Assembly: GCA_035610835.1 (NCBI GenBank)
Contig: CM069457.1
Span: forward strand, 41,829,319 to 41,893,318
Direction: 5' to 3'
DNA: 64,000 nucleotides
Origin: Ophiura sarsii
Taxonomy: Eukaryota; Echinodermata; Ophiuroidea; Amphilepidida; Ophiuridae
The notes under the pieces are model-generated. The model saw only the letters and a program-made list of their open reading frames with translations, was not told the DNA's origin and did no database searches. The position numbers were made by a program, and so were the translations under genes. Below, in pieces: positions 36,601 to 48,699 of the stretch; within the stretch, counting starts at the first letter, position 1; each line of letters opens with the position of its first letter.

Positions 36601-39600
36601 AACGTTAATAGCGTTATTAGCGCTAATTGCACATTTTCCATATAAGAAGTTGTTGTCTTTTTAAAAATATAAACGCAAATGATATGAATTAGCGATAATT
36701 ACGTTATTAGCTCGAATGATGCTCATTAGCGCTAATAACGCTAATAACATCAACAGTGCTAGCACGTATTAGCGTTATCAGCGCATATTGCACGTTTGAG
36801 CGGTGTTAACGCAAATGATGCCAATCGGCGTTAATTAGCGTTATTAATATCAGTGGTGCTAATTAGTACTAATAGCAATATTAAGCACACACAACAATAA
36901 AAGCTAATGCGCTAAAAAGCCAATCCCGCACCTTCTACGTTTATATGCGTACGCCAATAGGGGTATCAAAATAGTGGTTCTGGTTTAGGCCTACGCGATG
37001 TATGGTCCATTGCAGACATGCGTGGACGCGTATGTGTATCCGTTTGGTATGCTGACTCCCCTCCCCTCGGCAATCTACAATTTCAACTTATACCGATTAA
37101 TACTTGTTTCAAATTAAAAATTATTAAAGGCATATTATGCGATCTTTTCCAGGGGAAGCCCTTTATCCTTGGTTTTTTTAACGCTGATTTTCTTGCAGAT
37201 TTACATTTCTGATCATAAATCATGAATATATTTTGAGTTAAAGGGTGATACGATTCCTGATTAAGAATCAGGATAGAGGGCGTCCCATGGAAAATATCGC
37301 ATAATATGCCTTTAGAGCACCTGGTTAGTTATTTGTTTGTGTTTTAGGTTATAATTACAAGCTGGATCTGCAGTTGCAGCTGATCCCCTAACAAATGCAT
37401 TCTGTGCAGACGTTGTAGCGATGAGCCCACTGGCGGGCTCATTGTTTATTGTCTGTCGTTTGATAAAATCGTATCGCTGGAGGCCATCCATGTCCAAATC
37501 AACCTCAGTCCAATACACAGTAGCAGTAGCCCGATCAAACGATATCGTCTTATACCAATTGCCAAATGGTGAGCCAAACGGTGAGCTTATAATACGCGAA
37601 AAATCCGCCGGTGAGGTAGCCCCAGGAAACGGGGCAATATAGATGTCTCGTGAAGCGTTTCCGTCTCCTTCGTCGGTAAATAACAAGACCCCACCTAATA
37701 AGAAAGTTAAAATATGAATAACACACGACTGTATAAAGGTGTCTTTTTATTTGCAAAACAGGAAGTCATTTTGCTAGAACATTTAAATGTAAACTATATT
37801 TGGTCATATTAAAAGTTGGTGTAAAAAAGTTACACTCTGTAAATTGAGAGAAAATTCACCAATTTTGATTTAAATCCACATAATTGTTATTGTATTCATC
37901 CGATCTACAAGGATACCAGATATGTAAATACCAAGTGATATTATACAGGGTGTGCTTTAATTATACAGGGTGTAACATAAGAAAAACACATTTTGTTAAT
38001 AGTTTTGATATACCCAGGTTTTATTGATTGCTAAAGTATTACATTAAAAACAAGTATAGTAGTAAGAAGGCAGGATGTAGGGCTTTAATTTTAAAAAAGT
38101 AAATCGACCAATCGTCCTCCGTTAAAATATACAAGTGGCCAAAATCATGTATATACAATAATGGAAAACAATGCTTTATATAGACAAAATAAATTCTATT
38201 TTGAGTTTTGCGGCAGTAATTATGTTTTGAACCATTGGGTTAGATGAAGAAAGACAATCATAGCAGAATTTAGTTGACAACAATTTAATATATAGGGTGA
38301 TAAAATGTAGAGTGGGACAATTCCAAGAGAAGATACCTCTAAAGTCTATAAATAATTTTGGACTGAATAACCGCTTGATTACTGTGCAATTGCTGTGCTG
38401 GAGTAGACTATTTCAGATCTATACATTTCAAATCATTACATCAAGCTGGATACCATCTTATTATAATATTCAGGGTGTCAATAAAAATATAACTAGATGG
38501 CCAATTGTATGATTTATGATCATTTTCTAATTTTGTATTTACACACATTTTGAAAAACAACATTCTTTTGATACCAAGTATACAATGAGAGTCGTAATTG
38601 CCGCAATTTAAAAAGTCCAAATGCTCACTATCAGAAATTATAACTGCACCTTGCATTAAGTAAGTTTCTAATCATATATTTATACAAAAATAAATGGTAT
38701 CCATTGCAACTTTTGCAATATATCAATTATTCTTGATTTAATTAATTAATTAATTAATCAATACTGATAATTAATAAGAATGCAATATAACTGTTGCATT
38801 CAATTATAACCGATGTGGAATAATATTACTTAAATACGTTTAACACACATCTTGTTCTTCTTCTTCGGCCTCCGTCAGATATGACTATTGTCACACATAA
38901 CACACATAAACCTGTTAAAAACACCAGCGAAACTGGACTAATTAGCACTTAATTAAGCAATTATTGAAATTGATTGTTGGTGACAAATGATATATTATCA
39001 GATATGTGTGTTATTTTTTTAGTTTAGTTTAGTTTTATTTCCAAGTGCATGAGGCCATCGGCCCAAATACACAAAATATTGTAATATAAATATACAGTAA
39101 CATTGATAATAAAGTGCTCAACAAAAGAAAGTCATACACTTTGTTTAAGTCCTTTAAGGGGTGTCTATGTTGGTCAGATATTACAATTCAGTGCTTCGGA
39201 CAAAAATGAGATATTAGCACAGGAGAAACCTGCTAAGTCTCCGCTTTAAAATGCTTTTTGTTTGAAGTAAATTGGATTTTCGGTTCTGACGTTATGGTTA
39301 ATTGAGTTTCGGGTGTCTCAAAATATCGGTGGTGTTTTGTATACATTTGTATGTAGAAAACGCTCACCTACGATTTTAAGCATTTTCAGTTTTAATTATT
39401 TTGGTAATGACATAAATTCGACTATTATGTATCAAAACGACCAAAATCAAAACCTACAGGTATGTACACAACACTTGGTTATGACATGAATTCGACTGTT
39501 ATTTATCAAAACGACCAAAATCAAAACTTAAATTCGTCATGACATGACATAAATTCGACTATTATTTATCAAAACGACCAAAATCATAACCTACTTGTAC

Positions 39601-39838
39601 AGTTCTGTGCCACACTACACTTGGTTATGACATGAATTCGACTATATTTATCAAAACCTACATGTTCTACAGTACACAACACTTCATTATTTATATACGT
39701 GTACATGTATATTCATGACATGCATTCGACTGTATTTATCAAAACAAACCCATATCCAAACTTACCTGTACATTTCTGGGCCAGACAGCAATTGGTTATT
39801 AGAACGGCAATTACAATGACGTACAGTAATATGTCCAT
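30679..39838 (-). CDS. Gene 2: hybrid YWTD propeller / six Calx-beta / transmembrane protein
   Basis: The three-exon coding sequence is the join of 39838-39766, 37694-37359 and 33620-30679, about 1116 residues and intact. The architecture is that of gene 1: signal peptide, YWTD propeller, six Calx-beta domains, one transmembrane helix and a short tail ending GMSINY. The propeller half and first Calx-beta, the introns and the upstream DNA follow gene 1. Calx-beta 2-3 and the 3' flank follow gene 3. It is therefore probably an unequal-crossover product. Small differences unique to it include an extra Glu in Calx-beta 1 (LFEEDP) and an extra residue in the tail (RASPAP). A cell-surface adhesion or recognition protein is inferred from domain content only. 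Confidence 0.87.
34098..35261. mobile_element. Tc1 foldback element (gene 2 copy)
   Basis: Same ends, TA flanks and inward-facing transposase N-terminal halves as at 14882-16185. It is about 140 bp shorter through internal deletions, mainly around the junction of the two halves. Confidence 0.75.
36520..36912. repeat. GCTAAT/ATTAGC palindromic tract (gene 2 copy)
   Basis: Counterpart of 17520-17975, with one fewer unit of the roughly 44-bp repeat and a deletion at its left edge. Confidence 0.75.
37128..37311. mobile_element. TTAA MITE (gene 2 copy)
   Basis: Same inverted ends AGGCATATTATGCGAT as the gene 1 copy. The left flank is TTAA; the right flank reads TTAG, one mutation away. Confidence 0.7.
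37359..37694 (-). CDS. Gene 2 exon 2 (first propeller blades)
   Basis: The acceptor is tcttattag/GTGGGGTC and the donor is AGCTT/gtaatt; both ends are phase 1. It encodes VLLFTDEGDGNASRDIYIAP and later TVYWTEVDLDMDG. It is 6 bp longer than exon 2 of gene 1 (a two-codon insertion near the N-terminus) and shows more substitutions than the adjacent introns. Confidence 0.85.
37695..39765 (-). other. Gene 2 intron 1, with exon-1-derived repeats at 39405-39765
   Basis: It is collinear with gene 1 intron 1. The part nearest exon 1 is almost identical (one substitution seen over about 350 bases). A roughly 50-bp insertion lies at about 38852-38900 (cttgttcttcttcttcgg...). The tandem array copying the exon 1 junction is present. 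Confidence 0.75.
39766..39838 (-). CDS. Gene 2 exon 1 (signal peptide)
   Basis: The exon encodes MDILLYVIVIAVL to AQKCT plus one base, with donor ACAG/gtaagt. It differs from gene 1 exon 1 at three bases, and all three change the residue (Cys to Tyr, Leu to Ile, Asn to Lys). The surrounding intron and 5' flank are nearly identical between the two genes. Confidence 0.85.
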
Positions 39839-40777
39839 TTTGACAAGATCCATCTACTAGTAAATATAATTTAAATCTACTGACCGCGCCACACTTCAAA
39901 GATGTTCAAATGTACTAAGAAAAAGACAAGTTCGGGGAGGTTTTACCATTTTGTTTGTCAGTGAACTAAGGGCAAGGCCTGTGTTGCTACTTATTCTGAA
40001 GGTAAAATTAATTAATTGAATTGAACTTTAGCTAGGTGATTAAGTTTTGTTTTGAAGATGTGCGGTCAATATTGTGCACGTTACACTAGGCCTAACCAGA
40101 CGTGACGTCCAGCAGTACCGTCCACGGTCAACGTTAAATATGACCATGATAATTATAATAAGACTCGTTTCTTCATGCCTTTCCGTATTTTACACACGGC
40201 CCCTGCGTGGGTGCTCAAACGTATTAAAGACAGGGAAAAATACAGTTCAGAAAGTGTGCGCTGATAAACTGCTGTTTCAATAGATAGATAGGAACCCTGA
40301 AATGTAATAATTGCGCTGGATAGAAATATGGATGAAGCAGATGCGGTGAGTGGTGCTGATAATTTCGATGTGATCTACATTCAAATCATTAAATGATAAA
40401 TGGTAGACGGTGAATTAAGTCGAACGGTTTCAGATGCTAGTTGGTACAATGTATTACGTGGGTGCAAAAAACCTGTATCTCTCAGTGCCCTTTAATGAAA
40501 AAGCGTTGTTTAACTCCTTACAATGTGTATGAACAGAAAAGTGTAGGTAAATGCGCTGCTTCGGGAGGGTTGGGAGAATATAGCTGGTTATCATTTTAAA
40601 ATGGCCACCAAAATAGTTAAATTTTCGAAAAGTCATATGTTTGCCATAAATTGATATACAAAGTATAGGAATAATTCTATACCCTTTTAGGATTTATTAT
40701 CAACATGTTTGTACTATAACATACTTCAAATCCAATATGGCGGCCATCGTTGGGGAAAATATGGCGGCAAAAATAGG

Positions 40778-40924
40778 GGTAAGGGTTTGGTGTATAAGTC
40801 CCAAGTATGCAAATGAGGATAATGAGATTTATTCCGTTGTTGAGTACTGGGTGTGTGGTAGAGCATGACATTGTATTCAGTGAGCTCATTTGCATACTTG
40901 GGACTGCTACACCATACCGCTACC
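40778..40924. mobile_element. 147-bp MITE with 8-bp target duplication
   Basis: The inverted ends include AGTCCCAAGTATGCAAATGA in both orientations, starting GGTAAGGGTTTGGTGTA and GGTAGCGGTATGGTGTA. They are flanked by AAAATAGG on both sides (40770-40777, 40925-40932). The first intergenic region has the empty site (single aaaatagg at 21809-21816). The 8-bp duplication suggests a hAT-type mover. Confidence 0.85.
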
Positions 40925-41408
40925 AAAATAGGTACAATTGAAGACAAATATTGGCCGTATATGATATCATATTTGTTGCAGAATGTGTTATTTTATTTTA
41001 ATGGATTATAGGATCAATATATTCAGGAATAAGAGCAGCTTGCTCCCTCCGACTATTTTGTACTTGTACCACCTTCATTGACCTTGACCATGACGAATTT
41101 TATTTCATTTCCTTCTATGATCAGTTCCAAATTGTCGAGAAATCGGTTCGGTTCTTATCTCTCCGCCCCCAAAAGTAGTCAGAATACGCGCGTGATGTTG
41201 GCAATATGCATTTGATGCACATTGCTTCCGAAATAATTCGCCGCTGTAAGAAGGCTCGCCAATTCGGAGCTGATAAAACTAAAACTATAGTAATCTTGCA
41301 TGGGCATTTGATAGTCCGTCGAGAAGTCCCACTCGCCCAGTGAAGTAGAGCGCCACATTATGATAAACGTTGACCTGCCAAATACCAAATTTAACGAATG
41401 ACGAACGA

Positions 41409-42053
41409 TGCTGACAAACCAGTATCGGGCGATACTTGAACACAAATCGAGCGTTTTAGTATCGTACTATGCTGACAAACCAGTATCGGGCGATACTTGA
41501 CCACAAATCAAGCGTTTTATTATCGTACAATGCTCACAAACTAGTATCGGGCGATCGAAACTTGAACACAAATCGAGCGTTCCAGTATCGTACAATGCTG
41601 ACAAACCAGTATTGGGCGATACTTGAACACAAATCGAGCGTTTTAGTATCGTACTATGCTGACAAACCAGTATCGGGCGATACTTGACCACAAATCAAGC
41701 GTTTTATTATCGTACAATGCTCACAAACTAGTATCGGGCGATCGAAACTTGAACACAAATCGAGCGTTCCAGTATCGTACAATGCTGACAAACCAGTATT
41801 GGGCGAAACTTGAACACAGATCGAGTGTTCCAGTATCGTACAATGCTGACAAACCAGTATTGGGCGATACTTTAACACAAATCGAGTGTTCCAGTATCGT
41901 TCAATGCTGACAAACCAGTATCGGGCGATACTTTAACACAAATCGAGTGTTCCAGTATCGTACAATGCTGACAAACCAGTATTGGGCGATACTTTAACAC
42001 AAATCGAGCGTTCCAGTATCGTACAATGCTGACAAACCAGTATCGGGCGAAAT
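41409..42053. repeat. 61-bp minisatellite with 187-bp higher-order period
   Basis: At least ten units start tgctgacaaaccagtatcgg (spacings 61, 61, 65, 61, 61, 65, then 61). The first six form two near-identical 187-bp superunits. Each unit has the palindromic core agtatcgggcgatact. It is absent from the first intergenic region. The overlapping open frames are by-products of the repeat. Confidence 0.88.
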
Positions 42054-42742
42054 CTAAAACCGATGCATCTAAAGGCTTATGATACCCGCCGCTTTATTTA
42101 TATAATAATTTGACTGTATTACATTTTGTTACCATCAAAACTGTGCGTAAAATGTATGGATACCGTTAACTGTATTCAATGATCTTTTGACTTTTGTCCT
42201 ATAATCCATTCTTATATGTAAATATGTAAATATTATTAGGTAATGAATAACAAGATTCACCCGTCTTCACAATAAAGAAATCGTAATAAAACCAGAAGTT
42301 ATATGCACGAGTATAATATGAACTCAATATCTTGTTGTATTGTATCGTTACTGTGTATTTTGGCCCTCACGCTTGTTTAACGCAAAACTGAACTACAGTC
42401 AACACATTAAGTAACTGACCAGGTAGTAAATGTGCTGATAACTCTGCAAGTCTTACTCCTACATAAACATTTTATTATTAAGTTGTTGAGAAATTTCTCG
42501 TCTTTAATTTGAAATATTATACGCTACGAATGGTTGATTATTGAAGAGGTTACAATCCCAAATGTAAGGTCAAGTACGATTTTCATTTTCGCATTTTGCT
42601 TTTATACACGCGGACTCAAACCGGCAAATTATTGATTACTGGTAGTGGTAGTGCTAATTCCCCGGTCGATGCCCAGGTTGTTGAATAGTCGGCCGGCCGC
42701 ATTGTTACAGTTGATCAATACGGCACACGTTTTACCTGTAAT

Positions 42743-43933
42743 GGGCCCTTCACATGTATCCGTGTGAGCTTGGCAGTCCCATACCTTGTGAAAATTAGTG
42801 CGGGCAGCGGCACACGGTCAGGACATACGGTGGGCCGTTTCCCGCCCGTTGAACACATTCAGGGGACTTTGCCGGCCATCCGCGCCGGCAGGATTTTGGA
42901 GACGATACAATTGCGAGGAAACGGTAATAGGATGTTAATAGGATGTTACGGAGACGTTATGAGACCGTCAACACGTTAACAGAATGTTACCCAGGCGTTA
43001 TGTGGCAGGTACCGTGCAAACCCGTACGGTGTCACACTGCGAGCACCCGGTGAGACGGTTATCCAGGCTACATGCGCCCGTTTCAGCCGGCATCCACTAC
43101 TCTAAATATGGACAAACCCATCCATTATCACACAATAGTCTGGCAACCACAACTAAATGTCCATCTTTTAGCAGCCCGTCGCTGAGATGGTCGACGTCCA
43201 CCACCGTTCATCACCGCTCTGCGAACGGGCGCGCCGTCCTTATAAGGTCCTCATACCTGGCTCTCACCGTTCGCCGCCGCGTTTACTCAACCGGCAGGAG
43301 TTCTGAGCATGCCCGTCGCTGAGATGGTAGACGTCCACAACCGTCCATCACTGCTTTGCGAACGGGCGCGAAACGGGTGCACCGTCCTTATAAGGTCCTT
43401 ATTCCGGGCTCTCACCGTTCGCCGCCGCTTTTACTCACACAGCCGAAGTTTTGAGCATACTCAAACATTCCTGCCAGGCGCGGATGGCCGGCTAAGTCCA
43501 CTGAACGTATTCAACAGACCGGAAACGGTCCACCGTGTGTCCTCACCGTGTGCCGCCGCCGCCGCACCAATTTTTCACACGGTAAGGGACCACCCAGCTC
43601 ACACGGCTACATGTGACAAATACAGAGAAGTCCAGAATGCAAGTGAAGCGGCGAGATTGAGCGCCCAGTTTATAAAAAATGCGGTATGATGACGTCATCA
43701 AGACGGTTCGGCCGGTACTCAGGCGTTCCGGCCAGTGAGGAGGGGTATAAGCCCGGTACCAGGTCGGTGAGGACCAGATATGGACCAGGTATAGAACGGT
43801 ATGGACCCGGTGCCAAAAAGAAATCAATGCGGCCGTTGACCTTGTTTGCTGATTGTTCACCGTGTTGGACTCTGTTGTTTTTCTATAAGACGGTAAGGGG
43901 CCGCCGAGCTCACACCGATACATGTAATGGGCC
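42743..43933. mobile_element. GC-rich element with inverted ends
   Basis: The ends GGGCCCTTCACATGTATCC and (reverse strand) GGCCCATTACATGTATCGG are inverted repeats. A longer internal inverted repeat pairs about 42755-42895 with about 43470-43620 (shared ccgtgtgagct, ggtgcggcggcggc). Internal tandem blocks contain cttataaggtcct and cgttcgccgccgc. The base composition differs sharply from the surroundings. No family assigned. Confidence 0.6.
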
Positions 43934-44661
43934 AATAATACTGAAAATCAGTCTCCAAACGAAAGTTCCAAAATGTCACAAAATATTCAAAAAAGTCAAA
44001 ATTATTGAAATACATCACCATATTTGGAGACACTATGATACATGCATTGAAATAAGTACAAACATGCATAGTATTGGTTCTGTAGTTCTTGAGATAAACT
44101 TTGAAAGTTTGGAGAACTTTCTGGAAAATCTGTCTTGTAAAACTAATAGCCGTATGGAAAGTGTTAAGGTTTTATTTCTTCCGTAGGGTGTGAAACGAGT
44201 TTAGCCATTGAACAATGACAGCATAGAAATATGCCACTTGTTCACCAAAGACAGATGTGATATTCTTATAATAGATTAATATAAAATCCTACAAAACAAG
44301 TTTGGATTTCTTTTTATTCGAATTCCTATATTTTTCGTGATTTGTTCACCATTATAGGCCTTAATGAAGAACTGATGTTTTTTCATTACTACGATACATA
44401 ATATGTAGTAAAACCTCTTCAGTACTCAGTTACATGCCTGAGAAGGATCTCATTAATTAATTACCTTTTTGTTTCGAATTTTTGGAGAATAAGTAGTTTC
44501 ATTCGCAGATTATGAAATGCAACTAAATTCATTTTGCTGGTGGGTCAGAACAGGGTTATTCCTTGGTGTAAAACAGCACGGAATTAACCTAGCATAAAAC
44601 CCTCTTTGGACGAATTAGAGGATTCTACAGCTATACATTCCGTAATGGAGTCGTTACACTA

Positions 44662-45289
44662 CTCTCTAAATGTAAAAGAGTGAAATTCCACTCTAATGGA
44701 GTAAATATTCACTCTTCAAAGGATTGCCTACAGTGATCACTCTAATAGATTGAAAGTCACTCCTTGAAAGAGTGGAACCATTTTCACTCCAAAAACGAGT
44801 GAATTTTGTTCACTCCAGGAACGATTGAATTTTCACTCTTCGAAGAGTGCCTACAGTGATCACTCCCTTGGAGTGAAAAAAGAGTAAATTTATAAGGTGT
44901 GAATTTCACTCTTATAGAATGAACTTCACCCTCATTGAGAGTGAACAATAATGGAACATTCTAGTAAATAATAAAATCACACATCAGATTTTACTGTCAA
45001 TTCCTTTTTTTTTAAATTACTTAATCACATTCACATGTAATGTTAGCAGAATATGATATCAGAGGTGTTTATTTCCGATAAATGCAATTTTGCGATTAGA
45101 CAGAGAATATCAATCTATGAATCGGAGTGAATAATTAAGTTATTCTTGTTAAATCCTCATCACTCGGTGAGTGAGTGACATTAGAATTGGATGAATCACT
45201 CTCTATACAGTGATTTTCTACTCTTTTAGAGTGAAAATAGTTTCACTCCTGTGCTAGAGTGATTTGTTCACTCTTTTACATTTAGAGAG
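44662..45289. mobile_element. CTCT MITE, uninterrupted copy
   Basis: 628 bp with TA flanks (44660-44661, 45290-45291) and inverted ends CTCTCTAAATGTAAAAGAG. It provides the empty site for the element nested in its counterpart at 24434-27317. Confidence 0.85.
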
Positions 45290-47471
45290 TACATGTAGTC
45301 TAACTTATGAATGTCTAACGCCAATGATACACCCAGAACAGCGAAGAGTATGCTCTATTAACTTACTACTTGCACATTTGAACACAAAATAGTGGTGGTT
45401 TTGGTAAATTCATACCAAAACTTCCCCACAATCAAGTATGGATGATCAATGAAACTAGAAATTGGTGTACATGTTAAATCATTGTAAAGATTTTACACAT
45501 CAGCTTAACATATACAATAAATATGAATGTATGACAAAATATACGAAATGTAAGCGATTGGAAACAAATGTCGGTATTTTTTAGACGTAACTTTTACTGT
45601 AAACTATACATTGTAGTCTTTAATAAATCCACGATAAAATTACCCCTTATCAGCAAATTTATTTAAGAATTGATCTAAATGATAAATTATTTGTAAAGAA
45701 GCAATCTTCTTGCAGAGTGCTCAATGCGATGCAGAGCGATATATAAGTTAAACCGCTTGGAACGGTAGTTGTTACTCCGAGTTTCACGATTGTGCGATCA
45801 TCAGAAAACTGTGGTACCAACTACCGTTCCAAATGGTTTAACTTATAAATGATAAATACATAAAGAATGAACAAAGTCACATTTATTTTACAATTTAAAG
45901 GTCTCATTCTAAAATAAATTTAGAACTGGTTAACAAAAAGAATCACGTAATGTCTATTTAACAATTTATAATTGTACGATTTAATCAAATAATATTCATA
46001 CATAAAAGGCCAACGCCACAACCTTAATACAAAAATATACGAATAATAATATCAAACCGTATTCTAAATACCTGTGCAATTACATCATTATTTGAATGAT
46101 AAAATTAGAGTTATAGGCCTACTCTCTCTCTACTGAATGTATATTTGTCGTTTTTATGTTTTATATAACCATAACATTATACCAGAGTTTACAGTCTTGG
46201 TATCTACATATACATGGGTTCCGGATCAAAAGAATACCATATTATAACACATTAGGCTAGACCAAAGGCTAGACATTAAACTGGTATACATGAGCCGATC
46301 CTCAATCTTTGAAATTATTGAAAATATTTGAAATTCGACTTCATCGATTTGTTTTCTTTGTAATCTTTAAAAGATCCTTCCGCATGTAGAACAGTTTAAT
46401 TTCATTGCCTTTCTACGCACTCAGCATACTCCACAACGCTCGAACTCCTTGCGCTCTCACACATGCGTAGTAGCTCCACCACAACAAAATGACGCAGCCT
46501 GATTGGAAAAACGGTGGTCAACGCTTGCGCTCAGCGACCGAGCGTTGTGAAGTCTGCTGAGCCCTTGTGGCTAAGAAGACAAAGACAGCGCGCTTAGCAT
46601 TTTTAAAAATTCACATTTTACCGCATAACTGTTTGCTTTTATTTCTTGATCATTAATTGTGACTGAATGGAATGGGTTTTGTTTTCAATATTAAAACAGT
46701 GTTTAATATAAAGGAATACACCTGCATCCCGAAATTTATTTTGCTTCTTCAAATATTGATTTTACATTGTGAAGTGCAATATTAGCTTCATTCGCTTGCC
46801 TCCCAGACCCGTCTCATGTAAAAATAAAAATAAAAATAATACTGCATTTCGCATAGCATTTTTTACTTAAATAAATAAATTAAATATAACCTTTTTATCC
46901 GGTTTCGTCTGAGACAAACTTGTTGTTTTTTTGTCTTATCTACAGGTAAAGATTATATGAAGATTGTATAACTAATACTTTTAGCCAACACTTTATATTA
47001 TAGACTCCACAAACAAACAAATCGGTTTATTTGTTAACAGCCAATTGTTGAAATGTATCGTAATTTATTCGCATTGTTTAATATAGCAATCCCTTATGAC
47101 AGGGCTCAATAACTTGCTTGAGCACTTCGGATGGACTCAATCAACATGCGCCAAAATCATTATGTTGGGCTAAATACACTGTATCTGTGTCTGTTCAATA
47201 AATTGTAATATTAACAACAACTGTAAAGATTGATTAGCATCACGAACAAAATAGAACAAAATAGTGATAATGTTGGCACACTCAGATAAAGACCTCACCA
47301 TTAGCAAGTTGCTCAGCACTAACAAAATATGAAAATATTATGAAATATTCGAAATGATAGTTTCTTGAAGAAATACCTGAACTTTTCTGTGGAGTTTAAA
47401 ACCATAACCAATATTAAATGTGATTGCATCTCCTATATTCTTAACTACTACGCAACTATGCTATGTACAAT

Positions 47472-47790
47472 GAAACTGCTGCTGCTATTTAGCCATAGTC
47501 CTTCGAAGAACCGTCGGCATTCTATTGCGTGCTTTCACTCTTGCTGCTATCAGTCCGCCGTCTGTCCAGTCAGCATGATGGTGTGCGTCCTGGTAGAGCC
47601 TTCCCTTCTACCTCTCCCTCAATAGTAGTTATTACTATGCTATCCGCACGTCGCTTCCAGTGACTATACTTTGCAAGCTTCCTCTTCCTTAGTTGGGCTA
47701 GCAGTCCCTCTTTTTCTTTCACCCCATTTTGCTTGCGCACCCATGAGTTTGACTTTTTATCAGTCCAGCTAATGTGTAGCACTCTGTGCA
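47472..47790 (-). mobile_element. LINE 3' fragment (gene 3 flank copy)
   Basis: 319 bp, the same fragment and the same ACAAT flanks as at 29453-29771, with very few base differences. Confidence 0.75.
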
Positions 47791-48487
47791 ACAATCAAAC
47801 ACTTCAGCGTATAGAGTGCGGAGCGTTAGGCTATGGACCCATTTTGTCACGTCTCGCGTTATAATTTGAAATAATATTAGACTTAGATTCCCTATGGATC
47901 TGTCTCCTTTCTATTTAATATACACCAACGGGAGTACCCATATGACACAAATCGACATGTTTTATTATACTACTACCGTAATTATGATTATGAATAGACA
48001 TATAATTAAAATACAAATTATTGCTAGGTGACGAACACAAGACACAGTTCTACAGGAAAACTGACCATGCTGACCTCTCAGGTAGGGTCGGTCGGTCGGC
48101 CCAATATTTAGGCTGTTGTTTTTTCTTCAACATACGCGATAAAAAAAAAAAAAATCTTCACAATTTTCAAAAATGTTCAAAAACTTTTAAAATGTTAACA
48201 AATCAAAATAATATTTAAACATTCCAAAAATCGAATTATTGTAAATAAATTTAAAATTGATAATTCGGAAACAAAATGGTTCAATTGGGCCCGATCGGGT
48301 CGTCGCCTAAACACCAATTTTATGATTGATATAAGAAAACGGCCATGTTTTACACCTAATAGCAAACCACCAAAATCTATTTGGGGTCCATCGTTGGTAA
48401 GAAAATTACGATATGACATGTGAATCTTTTTCTTTACAAAGTAAGTTAATGACCTTGCGTTCTTAAAGTATACAAAATGGTGTGTTT

Positions 48488-48493
48488 TTTATT
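48488..48493 (-). promoter_or_regulatory. Poly(A) signal of gene 3
   Basis: AATAAA lies on the minus strand 207 bases after the stop of gene 3, in the same position and context as in gene 2. Confidence 0.5.
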
Positions 48494-48699
48494 GATAGTG
48501 CACCTATTCACCTCTACAAATGTATGCTGAATTTTACATGACAAAACTGCTATAGAAAAGGAGTCCTCTATGACCTTGCACACTTGAAAGTGTTAATGTA
48601 TCCAAATGTCATTATGGAATTATAATGGCTTCCTCATTTCGATGCCTTATTCAAAATATCATACTGATTAGGTCTATGTTTATGGATGCACCTACACTC

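Larger units (their letters stand above)
33621..37358 (-). other. Gene 2 intron 2
   Basis: It is collinear with gene 1 intron 2 and near-identical, with small indels: Tc1 foldback 34098-35261, mariner-type foldback about 35439-36115, GCTAAT tract 36520-36912 and TTAA MITE 37128-37311. Confidence 0.75.
39839..48487. other. Intergenic region between genes 2 and 3
   Basis: A near copy of 20872-30466. Unique to this copy are the hAT-like MITE at 40778-40924 and the segment at about 41351-42905 with the 61-bp minisatellite. Missing from it are the 24814-27065 element and the 23698-24218 segment. No gene was found. Confidence 0.65.

Noticed and set aside
41467..41910. Overlapping open frames and a possible CRISPR-like repeat pattern
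   Set aside because: The repeats are head-to-tail without spacers in a eukaryotic minisatellite; the frames arise from the 61-bp unit.
43309..44186. Two plus-strand open frames of 126 and 166 codons
   Set aside because: They lie in the GC-rich repeat element, are rich in Arg/Pro/Ser as expected of GC-rich non-coding DNA, and are broken in the paralogous copy at 22689-23437.
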